64,000 nt of DNA. Source: Alkalimonas amylolytica (GTDB lineage: Bacteria; Pseudomonadota; Gammaproteobacteria; Enterobacterales; Alteromonadaceae). A program made the position numbers and the translations under genes. The stretch is taken from positions 410,905 through 474,904 of the forward strand of contig NZ_FNRM01000003.1 in assembly GCF_900107845.1 (NCBI RefSeq). The letters run 5' to 3'. The stretch's first letter is position 1. Each line of letters starts with the position of its first letter. Below are positions 1 through 8,494 of this stretch, piece by piece. The notes under the pieces were generated by a model. That model had not been told where the DNA came from. It was given only the letters and a program-made list of their open reading frames with translations, and ran no database searches.

Positions 1-528
1 CGGCTGTTTCGCCACGGCGAGCTGGTGCAGGAGCTACCGGATATTCGCGAGCTCTGGCGTGATGATTTGGTCACCTTTTTCCTAGGCTGCTCCTTCTCGT
101 TCGAAGAAGCTCTGCTGGCCGATGGGCTGGAAATTCGGAATATTACCGAAGGCGTGAATGTACCGATGTACCGCACCAGCATCCGCTGCCAAAGCGCCGG
201 TAAATTCAGCGGCCCCATGGTGGTGAGTATGCGGCCAATGAAGCCTGCCGATGCCATCCGCGCCATTCAGATTTGCAGCCGCTTTCCACAGGTGCATGGT
301 GCACCGGTGCATTTTGGCGATCCGGCTGCGATTGGCATTGCCGATTTAACTCAGCCGGATTTTGGTGATGCCGTCAGCATCAAGGCAGGCGAAGTGCCGG
401 TATTCTGGGCTTGTGGCGTGACGCCGCAACTGGCCATTGCCGAGGCCAAACCGGAGCTTTGTATTACCCACAGCCCGGGCTGCATGTTGGTGACCGATAT
501 TCCAAATTCAAAATTGGCGTTGTTTTAG
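1..528 (+). CDS. DUF1445 D-glutamate cyclase / putative hydro-lyase, 5' truncated by window edge
   Basis: The reading frame is open from base 1, so the start lies outside the window; 175 codons are visible against roughly 260 for the family. The C-terminal half fits DUF1445 (PF07286): a glycine/proline-rich core and the closing segment [18 protein letters not shown]1445 forms one half of the mammalian mitochondrial D-glutamate cyclase (D-glutamate to 5-oxo-D-proline), and bacterial members are often annotated as putative hydro-lyases. It is followed after 11 bases by pxpA, and the gene at 2913 carries the other half of that enzyme (DUF4392). I infer a role in D-glutamate/5-oxoproline metabolism. 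Family assignment is firm; activity is not shown. Confidence 0.85.
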   Translation, partial: RLFRHGELVQELPDIRELWRDDLVTFFLGCSFSFEEALLADGLEIRNITEGVNVPMYRTSIRCQSAGKFSGPMVVSMRPMKPADAIRAIQICSRFPQVHGAPVHFGDPAAIGIADLTQPDFGDAVSIKAGEVPVFWACGVTPQLAIAEAKPELCITHSPGCMLVTDIPNSKLALF

Positions 529-539
529 CCGGAGGAAGC

Positions 540-1268
540 ATGAAATTAAACTGCGATCTGGGCGAAAGTTACGGCAGCTGGACCATGGGCATGGACAGCA
601 GCGTAATGCCTTACATCGATATGGCCAACATTGCCTGTGGTTTTCATGCCGGTGATGCCGATGTGATGCAACGCACCCTGGCGCTGGCTAAACAGCATCA
701 GGTTGACGTGGGCGCCCACCCCAGCTATCCGGATCGTCAGGGTTTTGGCCGCCGCACGATGAACTGTTCGCCCGAAGAGCTGATCAACCTGCTGCATTAT
801 CAAATCGCGGCGCTGGATGGCATGGCGCAAATTCATGGGCTTGAGCTGAGCTACGTCAAACCTCATGGTGCTTTGTACAACGATATGATGCGCCAGCCGG
901 CTATTTTACAAACCGTATTTACCGCCATTCAAAGCTACCACAAACCACTGGCCCTGATGCTGCTGGCCACGGCTGAACAAGCCAAACACCAGGCCGAGGC
1001 CGATGCGCTGGGTATTGCGCTGTTGTTTGAAGCCTTCGCCGACCGGCGGTATACCGATGAAGGCCTGCTGATGCCTCGCAACCAAGCGGGTGCAGTGTTA
1101 AATCAAACAGAGGTATTGGCACAGGTGCAGTTGCTGGTCAGTGACGGTGTGGTAATCACCGGCAGCGGCAAACGGCTGGCACTGAAAGCAGATACGCTGT
1201 GCGTGCATGGCGATAACGAAGCGGCCATTGCCGAAGTGCAGCATATTCGTCAGTTGTTGCAAGGCTAG
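540..1268 (+). CDS. pxpA: 5-oxoprolinase subunit A (LamB/YcsF family)
   Basis: The protein has 242 residues, normal for PxpA. It opens with MKLNCDLGESYGSW and carries the family signature NIACGFHAGD near residues 30-40, then VGAHPSYPDRQGFGRR and SYVKPHGALYND. PxpA works with PxpB and PxpC in ATP-dependent opening of 5-oxo-L-proline to L-glutamate in the cytoplasm. I chose the ATG at 540 because GGAGGAAG lies directly upstream at 531-538 and family members start here; the frame stays open further upstream, inside the preceding gene. pxpB begins 5 bases after the stop. Confidence 0.96.
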   Translation: MKLNCDLGESYGSWTMGMDSSVMPYIDMANIACGFHAGDADVMQRTLALAKQHQVDVGAHPSYPDRQGFGRRTMNCSPEELINLLHYQIAALDGMAQIHGLELSYVKPHGALYNDMMRQPAILQTVFTAIQSYHKPLALMLLATAEQAKHQAEADALGIALLFEAFADRRYTDEGLLMPRNQAGAVLNQTEVLAQVQLLVSDGVVITGSGKRLALKADTLCVHGDNEAAIAEVQHIRQLLQG

Positions 1269-1273
1269 CCATC

Positions 1274-1960
1274 ATGCTCGATTACCGCATTCAGATTGCC
1301 GGCGAAAACAGCCTGATCCTTTACCCGCCGCAGCAGATGTCGGCCGAGGTCAATCAGTGGGTGCTGAGTGCCTGCCAGCAACTAGAACAAGCATTGGCCG
1401 ATGTATTGCTGGATGTGACTCCATCCTATGCGTCCATCCTGGTGAGCTACAACCCGCTGCAAACGGATCATTTTATGGTCAAAGCTCGGATCCGACACGC
1501 TTTAGCAGAGCAAAGCGGCGAAAGCCAGCAGACTGGCAAACTGGTTGAATTGCCGGTGTACTACAGTGAAGAAAGCGGGCCGGACCTGGCCCGGCTGGCA
1601 CAACTGCACCAACTAAGCATCGAGCAAGTGATTGAGCTGCATCAGGCGCCGCTGTACCGGGTGTATGCCATAGGTTTTGCCCCAGGCTTTGCTTACATGG
1701 GCGAAGTGGATGAGCGCCTGGCGACCCCCAGGCTGGATAGCCCACGCGCCAAAGTACCCAAAGGCGCTGTGGCGATTGCCGATCGCCAGACAGCGGTTTA
1801 TCCGGCCGAATCCCCTGGTGGCTGGAATCTGCTTGGCCTGTGTCCGCTGCAATTCTTTGATCCAAGCAAAACCCCCAGCATGCCAGTGGCGGTGGGCGAC
1901 CAGGTGCGCTTTACCGCCATCAACAAAGCCGAGTTTTTACGCCTGGGAGGCGTATTATGA
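1274..1960 (+). CDS. pxpB: 5-oxoprolinase subunit B (KipI-like)
   Basis: A 228-residue protein of the KipI/allophanate hydrolase subunit 1 family. The conserved segment YAIGFAPGFAYMGEVDERL near residues 134-152 is followed by the proline-rich PRAKVPKGAVAIA and the glycine-rich AESPGGWNLLG, which line the active site in this family. PxpB pairs with PxpC as the biotin-independent, ATP-using part of 5-oxoprolinase. Its stop overlaps the pxpC start by 4 bases (ATGA), implying translational coupling. Length and motifs look complete. Confidence 0.96.
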   Translation: MLDYRIQIAGENSLILYPPQQMSAEVNQWVLSACQQLEQALADVLLDVTPSYASILVSYNPLQTDHFMVKARIRHALAEQSGESQQTGKLVELPVYYSEESGPDLARLAQLHQLSIEQVIELHQAPLYRVYAIGFAPGFAYMGEVDERLATPRLDSPRAKVPKGAVAIADRQTAVYPAESPGGWNLLGLCPLQFFDPSKTPSMPVAVGDQVRFTAINKAEFLRLGGVL

Positions 1961-2913
1961 GCGGTTTTCGTATTGAGCAACCTGGCCTGCTTTGCACCCT
2001 GCAGGATCAAGGCCGTTTTGGCCAAAGCCGGCTCGGCCTGACCAGCGCAGGCCCGGCCGATGGCCATGCCTTTCGTTGGGCCAATGCCCTGCTTGGCAAT
2101 ACGTCGGGCAGCTGCGCTTTGGAAATTACGCTCGGCGGCTTGCAACTGAGCGCCGAACAAGATGGCGCTATTGCCGTGTGCGGTGCTGCTGTGCCGCTTA
2201 GCATCAACGGCAAGCCGAAAGCTTTGTGGCAAGGCCATGCGGTCAAAGCAGGCGATCGCATTGAGCTTGGGATGGCAACGTCAGGCGTGCGGGCTTATCT
2301 GGCAGTAGCCGGCGGCTTTTGTGTGCCGGAGCAGTTTGGCAGCTGTGCTACGGTGCTGCGCGAAGGCATTGGCGGCCTGGATGGCGGCAAACTCACAGCC
2401 GGGCAATTACTGCCTGTGACGAAACCAACAGCGGCGACCATGGCTTCACTGCAGCTGTTCGCCTTACCTGAGCGTTTCTGGCCGGATTATCAGAGCCCAC
2501 TGGCATTGCGACTGATTGAAGGCTATCAGTGCGAGGATTTTTCGGTCGCAGAGCGGCAACGCTTTTATCAGCACCAGTACCAAATATCGCCAAAATCCGA
2601 TCGGATGGGCTACCGGCTGCAAGGCCCGGCGCTGCAGTGCCAGCGCAGCAGCCTGCTGTCGGAGGGCATCTGTTACGGTGCTGTGCAGGTACCACCGGAT
2701 GGCCAGCCCATCGTGCTGCTGTGCGATCGGCAAACCCTGGGCGGTTACCCTAAACTAGGCTCCGTGCTGTCCATCGATTGCTGGCAGCTGGCCCAACGAC
2801 CAGCCGGCTTTGAGCTGCAGTTTACAGCCATTAGTATGGAGCAGGCGCATAACCTGCTGCATTTGCAGGAACAACGCTTTTGGCAGCAACACAGCCAACT
2901 GGAGGTGCTTTGA
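1957..2913 (+). CDS. pxpC: 5-oxoprolinase subunit C (KipA-like)
   Basis: A 318-residue KipA/allophanate hydrolase subunit 2 family protein. Typical landmarks are the N-terminal GLLCTLQDQGRFGQSRLGL and AGPADGHAFRWANALLGN, a central VRAYLAVAGGF, and the C-terminal DRQTLGGYPKLGSV. It forms the PxpBC complex that phosphorylates 5-oxoproline while PxpA participates in ring opening. It overlaps pxpB by 4 bases, and its TGA shares one base with the ATG of the next gene (TGATG), so all of these genes are likely on one transcript. Confidence 0.96.
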   Translation: MSGFRIEQPGLLCTLQDQGRFGQSRLGLTSAGPADGHAFRWANALLGNTSGSCALEITLGGLQLSAEQDGAIAVCGAAVPLSINGKPKALWQGHAVKAGDRIELGMATSGVRAYLAVAGGFCVPEQFGSCATVLREGIGGLDGGKLTAGQLLPVTKPTAATMASLQLFALPERFWPDYQSPLALRLIEGYQCEDFSVAERQRFYQHQYQISPKSDRMGYRLQGPALQCQRSSLLSEGICYGAVQVPPDGQPIVLLCDRQTLGGYPKLGSVLSIDCWQLAQRPAGFELQFTAISMEQAHNLLHLQEQRFWQQHSQLEVL

Positions 2914-3752
2914 TGAAGCCATTGCTGTCACTCAGTCGTCAGATTGAAGACTTGCTGGTGGCGCGTAATTTACGCGGCATGCAGCAGCTGCAACAGGCAC
3001 TGCGCCCCGGTTATTACCTACGCGCCGCCCGCATCCTGAACCAGTGCCAGGGCGTGGTCTTTATCGGCACCGGTTTTCCGGTCGCCGATACTTTTGAAAC
3101 AGACGGGCCTGTGGGTGCCATTGCCTTGTACGATTGCCTGCAACAGCTGGGCGCCCGGCCTGTGCTGGTGTGTGGCGATCCGCTCTACTCGGTGCTAAAA
3201 ACCGACTACCACTGCCATCCACTGCCCGTCAACAGCCAGCAAAACCTGGCCGCGCTGGCGGCCGAGGCCCTGCAGCATTATCAGCCACAAGCCGTGATCT
3301 CCATTGAGCGGCCAGGCCGGGCTCAGGACGGCAAGTATTACAATATGCGGGGCGAAGACATCAGTGGTCGCTGTGCCAGCTTCGATGATTTTATGACGCT
3401 GGCCGCCTGCCCAACGCTGGCCATTGGCGATGGGGGCAATGAGATCGGCATGGGCAATATCAAGACCGCAGTCGGTAAGCTCAACATTATTCCGGCCGCC
3501 ACCGAGTGCGATGAACTTTTGCTGGCTGATGTATCCAACTGGGGCGCTTATGGCCTGATTGCACTGCTGAGTGTCTGGCGCGAGCAGGATCTACTGGCGC
3601 AGGTGCAGCCACTGCGCATTTTGCAGTACTTATCCGACCGCGGCAGTGTCGATGGCGTCAGCCGCCTGAATACCTTAACCGAAGACAGTTTAGATGCCAG
3701 CGAAGGCATCGCTGTGCTTGGATCCTTACGTGCCCTCTGTGGCTTTAGCTGA
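2913..3752 (+). CDS. D-glutamate cyclase-like protein (DUF4392)
   Basis: A 279-residue protein fitting DUF4392 (PF14336), the domain that forms the C-terminal half of vertebrate D-glutamate cyclase. Visible landmarks are GTGFPVADTFETDGPVGAI (residues ~48-66), the acidic ISIERPGRAQDGKYYNMRG and the glycine-rich AIGDGGNEIGMGNIK. I set the start at the ATG overlapping the pxpC stop by one base, which has GGAGGTG at 2901-2907; a longer reading would run back into pxpC. With the DUF1445 gene at the window start it would reconstitute a two-subunit cyclase around pxpABC. Family call good, reaction inferred. Confidence 0.88.
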   Translation: MKPLLSLSRQIEDLLVARNLRGMQQLQQALRPGYYLRAARILNQCQGVVFIGTGFPVADTFETDGPVGAIALYDCLQQLGARPVLVCGDPLYSVLKTDYHCHPLPVNSQQNLAALAAEALQHYQPQAVISIERPGRAQDGKYYNMRGEDISGRCASFDDFMTLAACPTLAIGDGGNEIGMGNIKTAVGKLNIIPAATECDELLLADVSNWGAYGLIALLSVWREQDLLAQVQPLRILQYLSDRGSVDGVSRLNTLTEDSLDASEGIAVLGSLRALCGFS

Positions 3753-3760
3753 GTGTGATT

Positions 3761-4624
3761 ATGAGTATTGTGTATTTAAATGGGGACTATCTGCCGGCTG
3801 CCGAGGCCCGCATCTCACCGATGGATCGTGGCTTTTTATTTGGCGACGGCATCTACGAAGTAGTGCCATCCTACCAGGGCCGTTTTGTCGGCCTGGTACC
3901 GCATATGGAGCGAATGCTAAGCGGCCTGGAGCAGCTGAGCATTGACACCGGCCTTAATCTGGCCGACTGGCAGCAGTTGCTGACCGATTTACTGGCAAAA
4001 AACCAAAGCATGGGCGAAAACCTTGGGATCTATGTCCAGGTAAGCCGGGGCACGGATGTAAAGCGCAATCATGCCTTTCCGGCCAATATCCAGCCGACGG
4101 TGTTCGCCTTTGTGTTTGAGATCCCGCCAGCACCGGTGGCTGATAAAGACAAAGCGCCGCGTTATCGGGTGGTCGCCGCCGACGACTTGCGCTGGCAGCG
4201 TTGCCACATCAAATCCACCTCCTTGCTCGGCAATGTGCTGCACTACCAGCAAGGCTATGCTCAGGGCGCGCAGGAAACCATTTTATTTAACCGCGAAGGC
4301 TTTTTGACCGAAGCGGCTGCCTGCAATGTGTTTATCGTCAAAGACGGTGTGATTGCCACCCCACCGCTCAGCACTGAGCTGCTACCTGGCATTACCCGGC
4401 TGATTTTGCTGGCGATTTTGCGCAAATACAGCAATTACACGGTGGAAGAGCGCGCCATCAGCCGGGCTGAGGTACTGGCTGCCGATGAAGTCTGGTTAAC
4501 CAGTTCCAGCAAAGAAGTGGCCCCTGTGGTACAAATCAACGATCAATGGGTCGGCGATGGCGAGCCAGGCGATATCTGGCTGCAAGTGCAGACGCTGTTT
4601 AGCGCCCATAAGTACGAGTTTTAG
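3761..4624 (+). CDS. dat: D-amino acid aminotransferase (PLP fold type IV)
   Basis: A 287-residue class IV aminotransferase that interconverts D-alanine and D-glutamate with their 2-oxo acids. The N terminus YLNGDYLPAAEARISPMDRG, the PLP lysine in CHIKSTSLLGNVL (lysine near residue 151) and the cofactor-phosphate turn LLPGITR are characteristic of D-alanine aminotransferases rather than IlvE. A GTG two codons earlier (3755) is possible, but the ATG at 3761 matches family starts. It begins 8 bases after the cyclase gene stop, so it probably belongs to the same operon and may supply or remove D-glutamate. Confidence 0.9.
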   Translation: MSIVYLNGDYLPAAEARISPMDRGFLFGDGIYEVVPSYQGRFVGLVPHMERMLSGLEQLSIDTGLNLADWQQLLTDLLAKNQSMGENLGIYVQVSRGTDVKRNHAFPANIQPTVFAFVFEIPPAPVADKDKAPRYRVVAADDLRWQRCHIKSTSLLGNVLHYQQGYAQGAQETILFNREGFLTEAAACNVFIVKDGVIATPPLSTELLPGITRLILLAILRKYSNYTVEERAISRAEVLAADEVWLTSSSKEVAPVVQINDQWVGDGEPGDIWLQVQTLFSAHKYEF

Positions 4625-4646
4625 TCGCTACTAAACCACGATGAAC

Positions 4647-4672
4647 GAAGAGCCCGCGAACGCGGGCTCTTC
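4647..4672. terminator. Bidirectional stem-loop between dat and the ABC transporter genes
   Basis: A perfect 12-bp GC-rich stem (4647-4658 with 4661-4672) closed by an AA loop lies between convergent genes. The U-tract is poor on both sides, so it may halt RNA polymerase only moderately or protect 3' ends. Confidence 0.6.
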
Positions 4673-4683
4673 TGAAAAAGCGC

Positions 4684-5865
4684 TCAATCAGCCTTGCGGC
4701 TTAACGCCCAGCGCATAATATCGCCCCAGCTTGGCTCTTTGCCGTACATTTGCATGCCACGCAGGAAAATCCGGCCACCGAGCCGGCGCATGTAATACAC
4801 CGTCGCCAGCAGCAGTGCCAGCGACAGGCTCAGCTGCCACCAGGGCACTTCCACCATCGACATCCGCACCGGCATGACAGCAAAGGACGTAACTGGCAGC
4901 CAACTGAGCAGCGTCATGGCCCAGCCACTCGGACTATCAATCACCAGATACGTAAAGAGCAGTGGCAACCAGGTCACCATCATCACCACGCCTTTGCCAC
5001 TGGTATTGGGATCATCAATCGAGGCGGCAATGGCGCCCATAAAACAGGCGCACAGCAAAACGCCGGCCAATGCAAACGGGATCAACCAGAGGATCACCCA
5101 CCAGTTCAGCCAGCTTAAGTCCATGGCTTCACCCGCCACCAGCACAGAAACCACCAGGAAAAACACCAGCATCACCAGTGTGGTGGTCAACATGGCTTTG
5201 AGCGCACTCAAGCTATGCCCCAGCACCTTGCCATCCATCCATTGCTGCGGAGTCAAAATGGCATACAGCTGCTCGGTCACCCGCTGCTGCTTTTCGCCAG
5301 TAATGCTCATCAGAATTTGACCAAAAGCCGTGCTTAGGCCTATCAACAATAAAATCAGCACGGCAAAAGCAATCATCTTCTCCGGCGTGTCTTCGCCTTT
5401 AAAATCATCATCCAAAAAACTACGTTCAATGGGGGCTGGCTGCTGCAGCTCCGTCAGCTGCGCATCGGTTAAGCCAAAATCACCGGCGCGCTGCAATTGG
5501 AAATAGCTTTGCAACACCTGCTCTAATTGCGGCAACCATTTGCTGCTGGCACCGGTGTGCAGCACCCAGCTGCCGTCCTGATAGGACAATACGGCATGCC
5601 AGGTTTGGTGATCGCGCAGTTGCTGCAATTGCTGCGACAGATCGATGCTGGGACGCTGAAACTCAAACTGCTCGGTATTTTGCACCACCACAGAGCCAGG
5701 CACGGCTATACGGTACTGCTGGCGGCTTTCATCGGTTAGATAGACCCAGGCAAAAACACCCCCCATTACCGCCAACATGAGTAAATAGGAAATCAGCTGC
5801 TGCTTCCATTTAAAAAAACGCAGAAATTCCCAGCGGGCTACAATCAGACTTTGACGGGATATCAT
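4684..5865 (-). CDS. ABC transporter permease, NatB-like (ABC-2 type)
   Basis: A 393-residue inner-membrane protein. One N-terminal membrane segment (~residues 22-42) is followed by a large periplasmic loop up to about residue 165, then five or more hydrophobic segments, including MIAFAVLILLLIGLSTAFG and MLTTTLVMLVFFLVVSVLVA. This is the layout of the NatB/ABC-2 exporter family, some members of which export Na+. The substrate cannot be read from sequence. Its start overlaps the ATPase gene stop by 4 bases, making a two-gene exporter operon. No separate periplasmic partner is present. Confidence 0.85.
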   Translation of the reverse strand: MISRQSLIVARWEFLRFFKWKQQLISYLLMLAVMGGVFAWVYLTDESRQQYRIAVPGSVVVQNTEQFEFQRPSIDLSQQLQQLRDHQTWHAVLSYQDGSWVLHTGASSKWLPQLEQVLQSYFQLQRAGDFGLTDAQLTELQQPAPIERSFLDDDFKGEDTPEKMIAFAVLILLLIGLSTAFGQILMSITGEKQQRVTEQLYAILTPQQWMDGKVLGHSLSALKAMLTTTLVMLVFFLVVSVLVAGEAMDLSWLNWWVILWLIPFALAGVLLCACFMGAIAASIDDPNTSGKGVVMMVTWLPLLFTYLVIDSPSGWAMTLLSWLPVTSFAVMPVRMSMVEVPWWQLSLSLALLLATVYYMRRLGGRIFLRGMQMYGKEPSWGDIMRWALSRKAD

Positions 5866-6803
5866 GCAGCGGCCTCCTGTGGGGTTTGCCCCTGATGCCT
5901 GGACATGGCGTTCAGATACAGCTGATGCAAGTCCGGTTTCTGCATAGCGATTTGCTCCGGCTCAATCCGACCCAGCAGTTGCTGCAACACAGGGCCAACC
6001 TCCGCATCCCGCTGTAAGGTCAATAATGCCTGCTCTGGCTGGTGCATTTCCACTGCCGTAACCGCCTCCAGGCTGCGCAGCCAATCAGCAGGCAATGGCA
6101 CCTTGCTGCTTAGCTGGATTTGCACCTCCGGCTGCGCCTGCTGGCGGATTTCGGCCAGAGTACCAGCCAGCACCACCTCGCCTTTGGCCATCAGCACCAT
6201 GCGATCGGCCAGTTTTTCCACCATCGCCATCTGATGTGCACTCAAAATAACGGTCATGCCGTTTTGCTTAAGTTGCTTTAGAAAATCGACCACTTTCTCC
6301 TGATTGATGGGATCCAGCCCGGAGAAAGGCTCATCCAGAATGACCAGTGCCGGCTTGTGCAGTACCGCTGCAATCAGCTGTACTTTTTGCTGATTGCCTT
6401 TGGACAGCTGTTTTAAATCGTCGTGCCGACGCTCGGTTAGCTCGAATACCTCCAGCCAGTGATCCATCCGGCTCAGCGCTTCTGTTTTGCCAAGTCCATG
6501 CAATTGCGCCAAAAACAGCAGATTTTTTTCCACACTCTTATCACCATAAAGGCCACGGTCTTCCGGCAAATAGCCCAGCAAGCGCCGTGGTACATGATGA
6601 AAGGTTTGGTCCTGATAACACACTGAAATACTGCCGGCATCGGGCTTGGTCATGCCTACCAGCATACGGATAATGGAGGATTTTCCAGCCCCGTTCGGGC
6701 CGAGCAAAGCGAAAATTTCGCCGCTTTGAATTTGGAAACTGACCTGATTGACCGCCGTAACCGTGGCGTACTGCTTGGTCACCGCATCGATGCGTAGTTG
6801 CAT
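5862..6803 (-). CDS. ABC transporter ATP-binding protein, NatA-like
   Basis: A 313-residue cytoplasmic ATPase. It has Walker A GPNGAGKSS (~residues 35-43), signature LSKGNQQKVQ, and Walker B with D-loop LVILDEPFSGLDP; the H-loop is LSAHQM. The region beyond residue 215 matches the C-terminal DUF4162 extension seen in drug and sodium exporter ATPases. It energises the permease encoded immediately downstream and overlapping by 4 bases. A GGGAGTG sequence precedes the start. Substrate unknown; NatAB-type export is a family-level guess. Confidence 0.9.
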   Translation of the reverse strand: MQLRIDAVTKQYATVTAVNQVSFQIQSGEIFALLGPNGAGKSSIIRMLVGMTKPDAGSISVCYQDQTFHHVPRRLLGYLPEDRGLYGDKSVEKNLLFLAQLHGLGKTEALSRMDHWLEVFELTERRHDDLKQLSKGNQQKVQLIAAVLHKPALVILDEPFSGLDPINQEKVVDFLKQLKQNGMTVILSAHQMAMVEKLADRMVLMAKGEVVLAGTLAEIRQQAQPEVQIQLSSKVPLPADWLRSLEAVTAVEMHQPEQALLTLQRDAEVGPVLQQLLGRIEPEQIAMQKPDLHQLYLNAMSRHQGQTPQEAAA

Positions 6804-6886
6804 GTCTTACACTCCCTGCACAATAAACCTGCCTAGCCTAACATCGGCCGGACAAAAGCCAAAAACAGAAAGTGTTAGCAAACATT

Positions 6887-8347
6887 TTAACGACTGAAGA
6901 TTAAATGCAACTGGTTGCTGTGCTCTTGTTTATCCTGTGCATCAAACGGCAACACCAGGTCGTCTTTGCCATTGCCGGTGAGATCGGTGATTAATACCCG
7001 GCTGCTGTCACGCGGTACATCCAGCTCCAGCCGTTCACTGCGCCGGCTGAATAAGCGGCTGCTGTCGGGGCTGTATAAACGCAGCCGACCACTTTCTCCC
7101 ACCAACAGATGCTGCTGGCCACTGCCGGTCAAATCCGCCAGTTGAAACAACGGCAAATCAAAACGTACATTGCTGATGCTGACATCCACCCGCGCCTGCT
7201 GGCGCAAATCAGCCCGGCTGCCATAATGCCCCTGCTCATTCATCAGAAAGAAATCCACATCCAGGTTGGCATTGCCGCGTAATAACACCCGTACTATGGT
7301 GCCTACCCCGATGTTGGTGTTGGGGATGTAAAAATCCTGCCGGCCATTGCCATTAAAATCACCAATCACCACATCAATCGGCACATTGTCGGTTTTTACC
7401 CGGGTATCCGGCTCGGCAGCAAAGGTCAGCCCCTGCTCACTCAGACGCCCAAAATGAATACGGTATTCGGTACTGCGATCCAGTGCGTCAGCCAGTTGCT
7501 CGCGTTCCATCACCAAATCTGGCAAACCATCGCCGTTCATATCACGCACATCGAACAAGCGGTCCATCTGCTGGCCCTGATAACTGCGGCCTGCATCGCT
7601 GCGTTGATCCAGGGCACGTTCATCCGATAAAGGCACCGGCCACTCCAGAGCTTTAGGCTGAACAGCAAAGCTGCCATCTACGGCCTGTTCAAACGCCCAG
7701 AAGCGTCCTTGATCGACAACCAGCAGGTCTTTACGGCCATTGCCATTGGTATCCACCACAAAGGGACGTCTTGGCTGATAATCCAGCCGATTGCTTTGCC
7801 AGCTTTGGATGCGGCTCGGCAGCTGCAATTCATAGTGCCGGAAGCTACCATCCGCGTTTTGTCGTAACAAATGCGAACTGGTAAAGTCCGGAATAAAAAA
7901 ATCAGCAAGCTCGCTCCCCAAATCCAGCGTAAAAGTGCGCTGGCGCAACCGCACCGAGTCCAGCACCCGATGCACCGAGCTTACAGCCAGCAGTTGCTGG
8001 TACTCACCATCCGGTAAACTCATGCGGTACAAACCATCAATGCCCCAAAACACCAGCTGCGGTAGCTCGAAACCCGCCAATTGGGCTTTGCTGAAAAACT
8101 GGGCACTTTCAGGAATGGGTAAGCTACTGACGTTGTAGTTCTCGGTATCGACCAGGCTCAGCCAGCGCTGGTACTGATTAAAGCCCGATACCAGCAGATA
8201 AGGCTGCTCTGGCATTTTCAACAAACTGCCATTGGCCGGATGCTCCAGCTGCAGCTGCACCCGCTCCAACGTCAGCTCATCCGCCGGAAGCAAACCAACA
8301 CTCAGCATGCCGGTCATCAGTAAGGCGCTTATTTTTTGTATGATCAT
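6887..8347 (-). CDS. Secreted FG-GAP/VCBS repeat protein of unknown function
   Basis: The protein has 486 residues with an N-terminal hydrophobic signal-like segment (ISALLMTGMLSVGLLPA). Five calcium-binding-type repeats follow: DTNGNGRKDLL (~residue 200), DMNGDGLPDLV (~268), DFNGNGRQDFY (~330), DLTGSGQQHLL (~412) and DLTGNGKDDLV (~458). These fit the DxNGDGxxD calcium loops of FG-GAP/VCBS beta-propellers. The first 190 residues also look propeller-like but lack clear loops. No enzymatic domain is visible and no neighbour is functionally linked, so I assign no function beyond a probable exported beta-propeller. Confidence 0.75.
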   Translation of the reverse strand: MIIQKISALLMTGMLSVGLLPADELTLERVQLQLEHPANGSLLKMPEQPYLLVSGFNQYQRWLSLVDTENYNVSSLPIPESAQFFSKAQLAGFELPQLVFWGIDGLYRMSLPDGEYQQLLAVSSVHRVLDSVRLRQRTFTLDLGSELADFFIPDFTSSHLLRQNADGSFRHYELQLPSRIQSWQSNRLDYQPRRPFVVDTNGNGRKDLLVVDQGRFWAFEQAVDGSFAVQPKALEWPVPLSDERALDQRSDAGRSYQGQQMDRLFDVRDMNGDGLPDLVMEREQLADALDRSTEYRIHFGRLSEQGLTFAAEPDTRVKTDNVPIDVVIGDFNGNGRQDFYIPNTNIGVGTIVRVLLRGNANLDVDFFLMNEQGHYGSRADLRQQARVDVSISNVRFDLPLFQLADLTGSGQQHLLVGESGRLRLYSPDSSRLFSRRSERLELDVPRDSSRVLITDLTGNGKDDLVLPFDAQDKQEHSNQLHLIFSR

Positions 8348-8443
8348 GAAGTTAGCATCCAGCCGTTCAGGAATTCAGCATCAAAGGTACCATGCAGCCT
8401 AAAAAGAACACAATGAATTGCACCTGAATAGCACAACGAAAAA

Positions 8444-8467
8444 CGCCGGGTGATGGATCACCCGGCG
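8444..8467 (-). terminator. Terminator after the DUF1338 gene
   Basis: A perfect 11-bp stem (8444-8454 with 8457-8467), two-base loop. Read on the minus strand it is followed by GTTTTTCG, and it lies 28 bases after the stop of the DUF1338 gene. Confidence 0.8.
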
Positions 8468-8494
8468 TGGCTGGATAGCTTTTACGCCTGAGGC

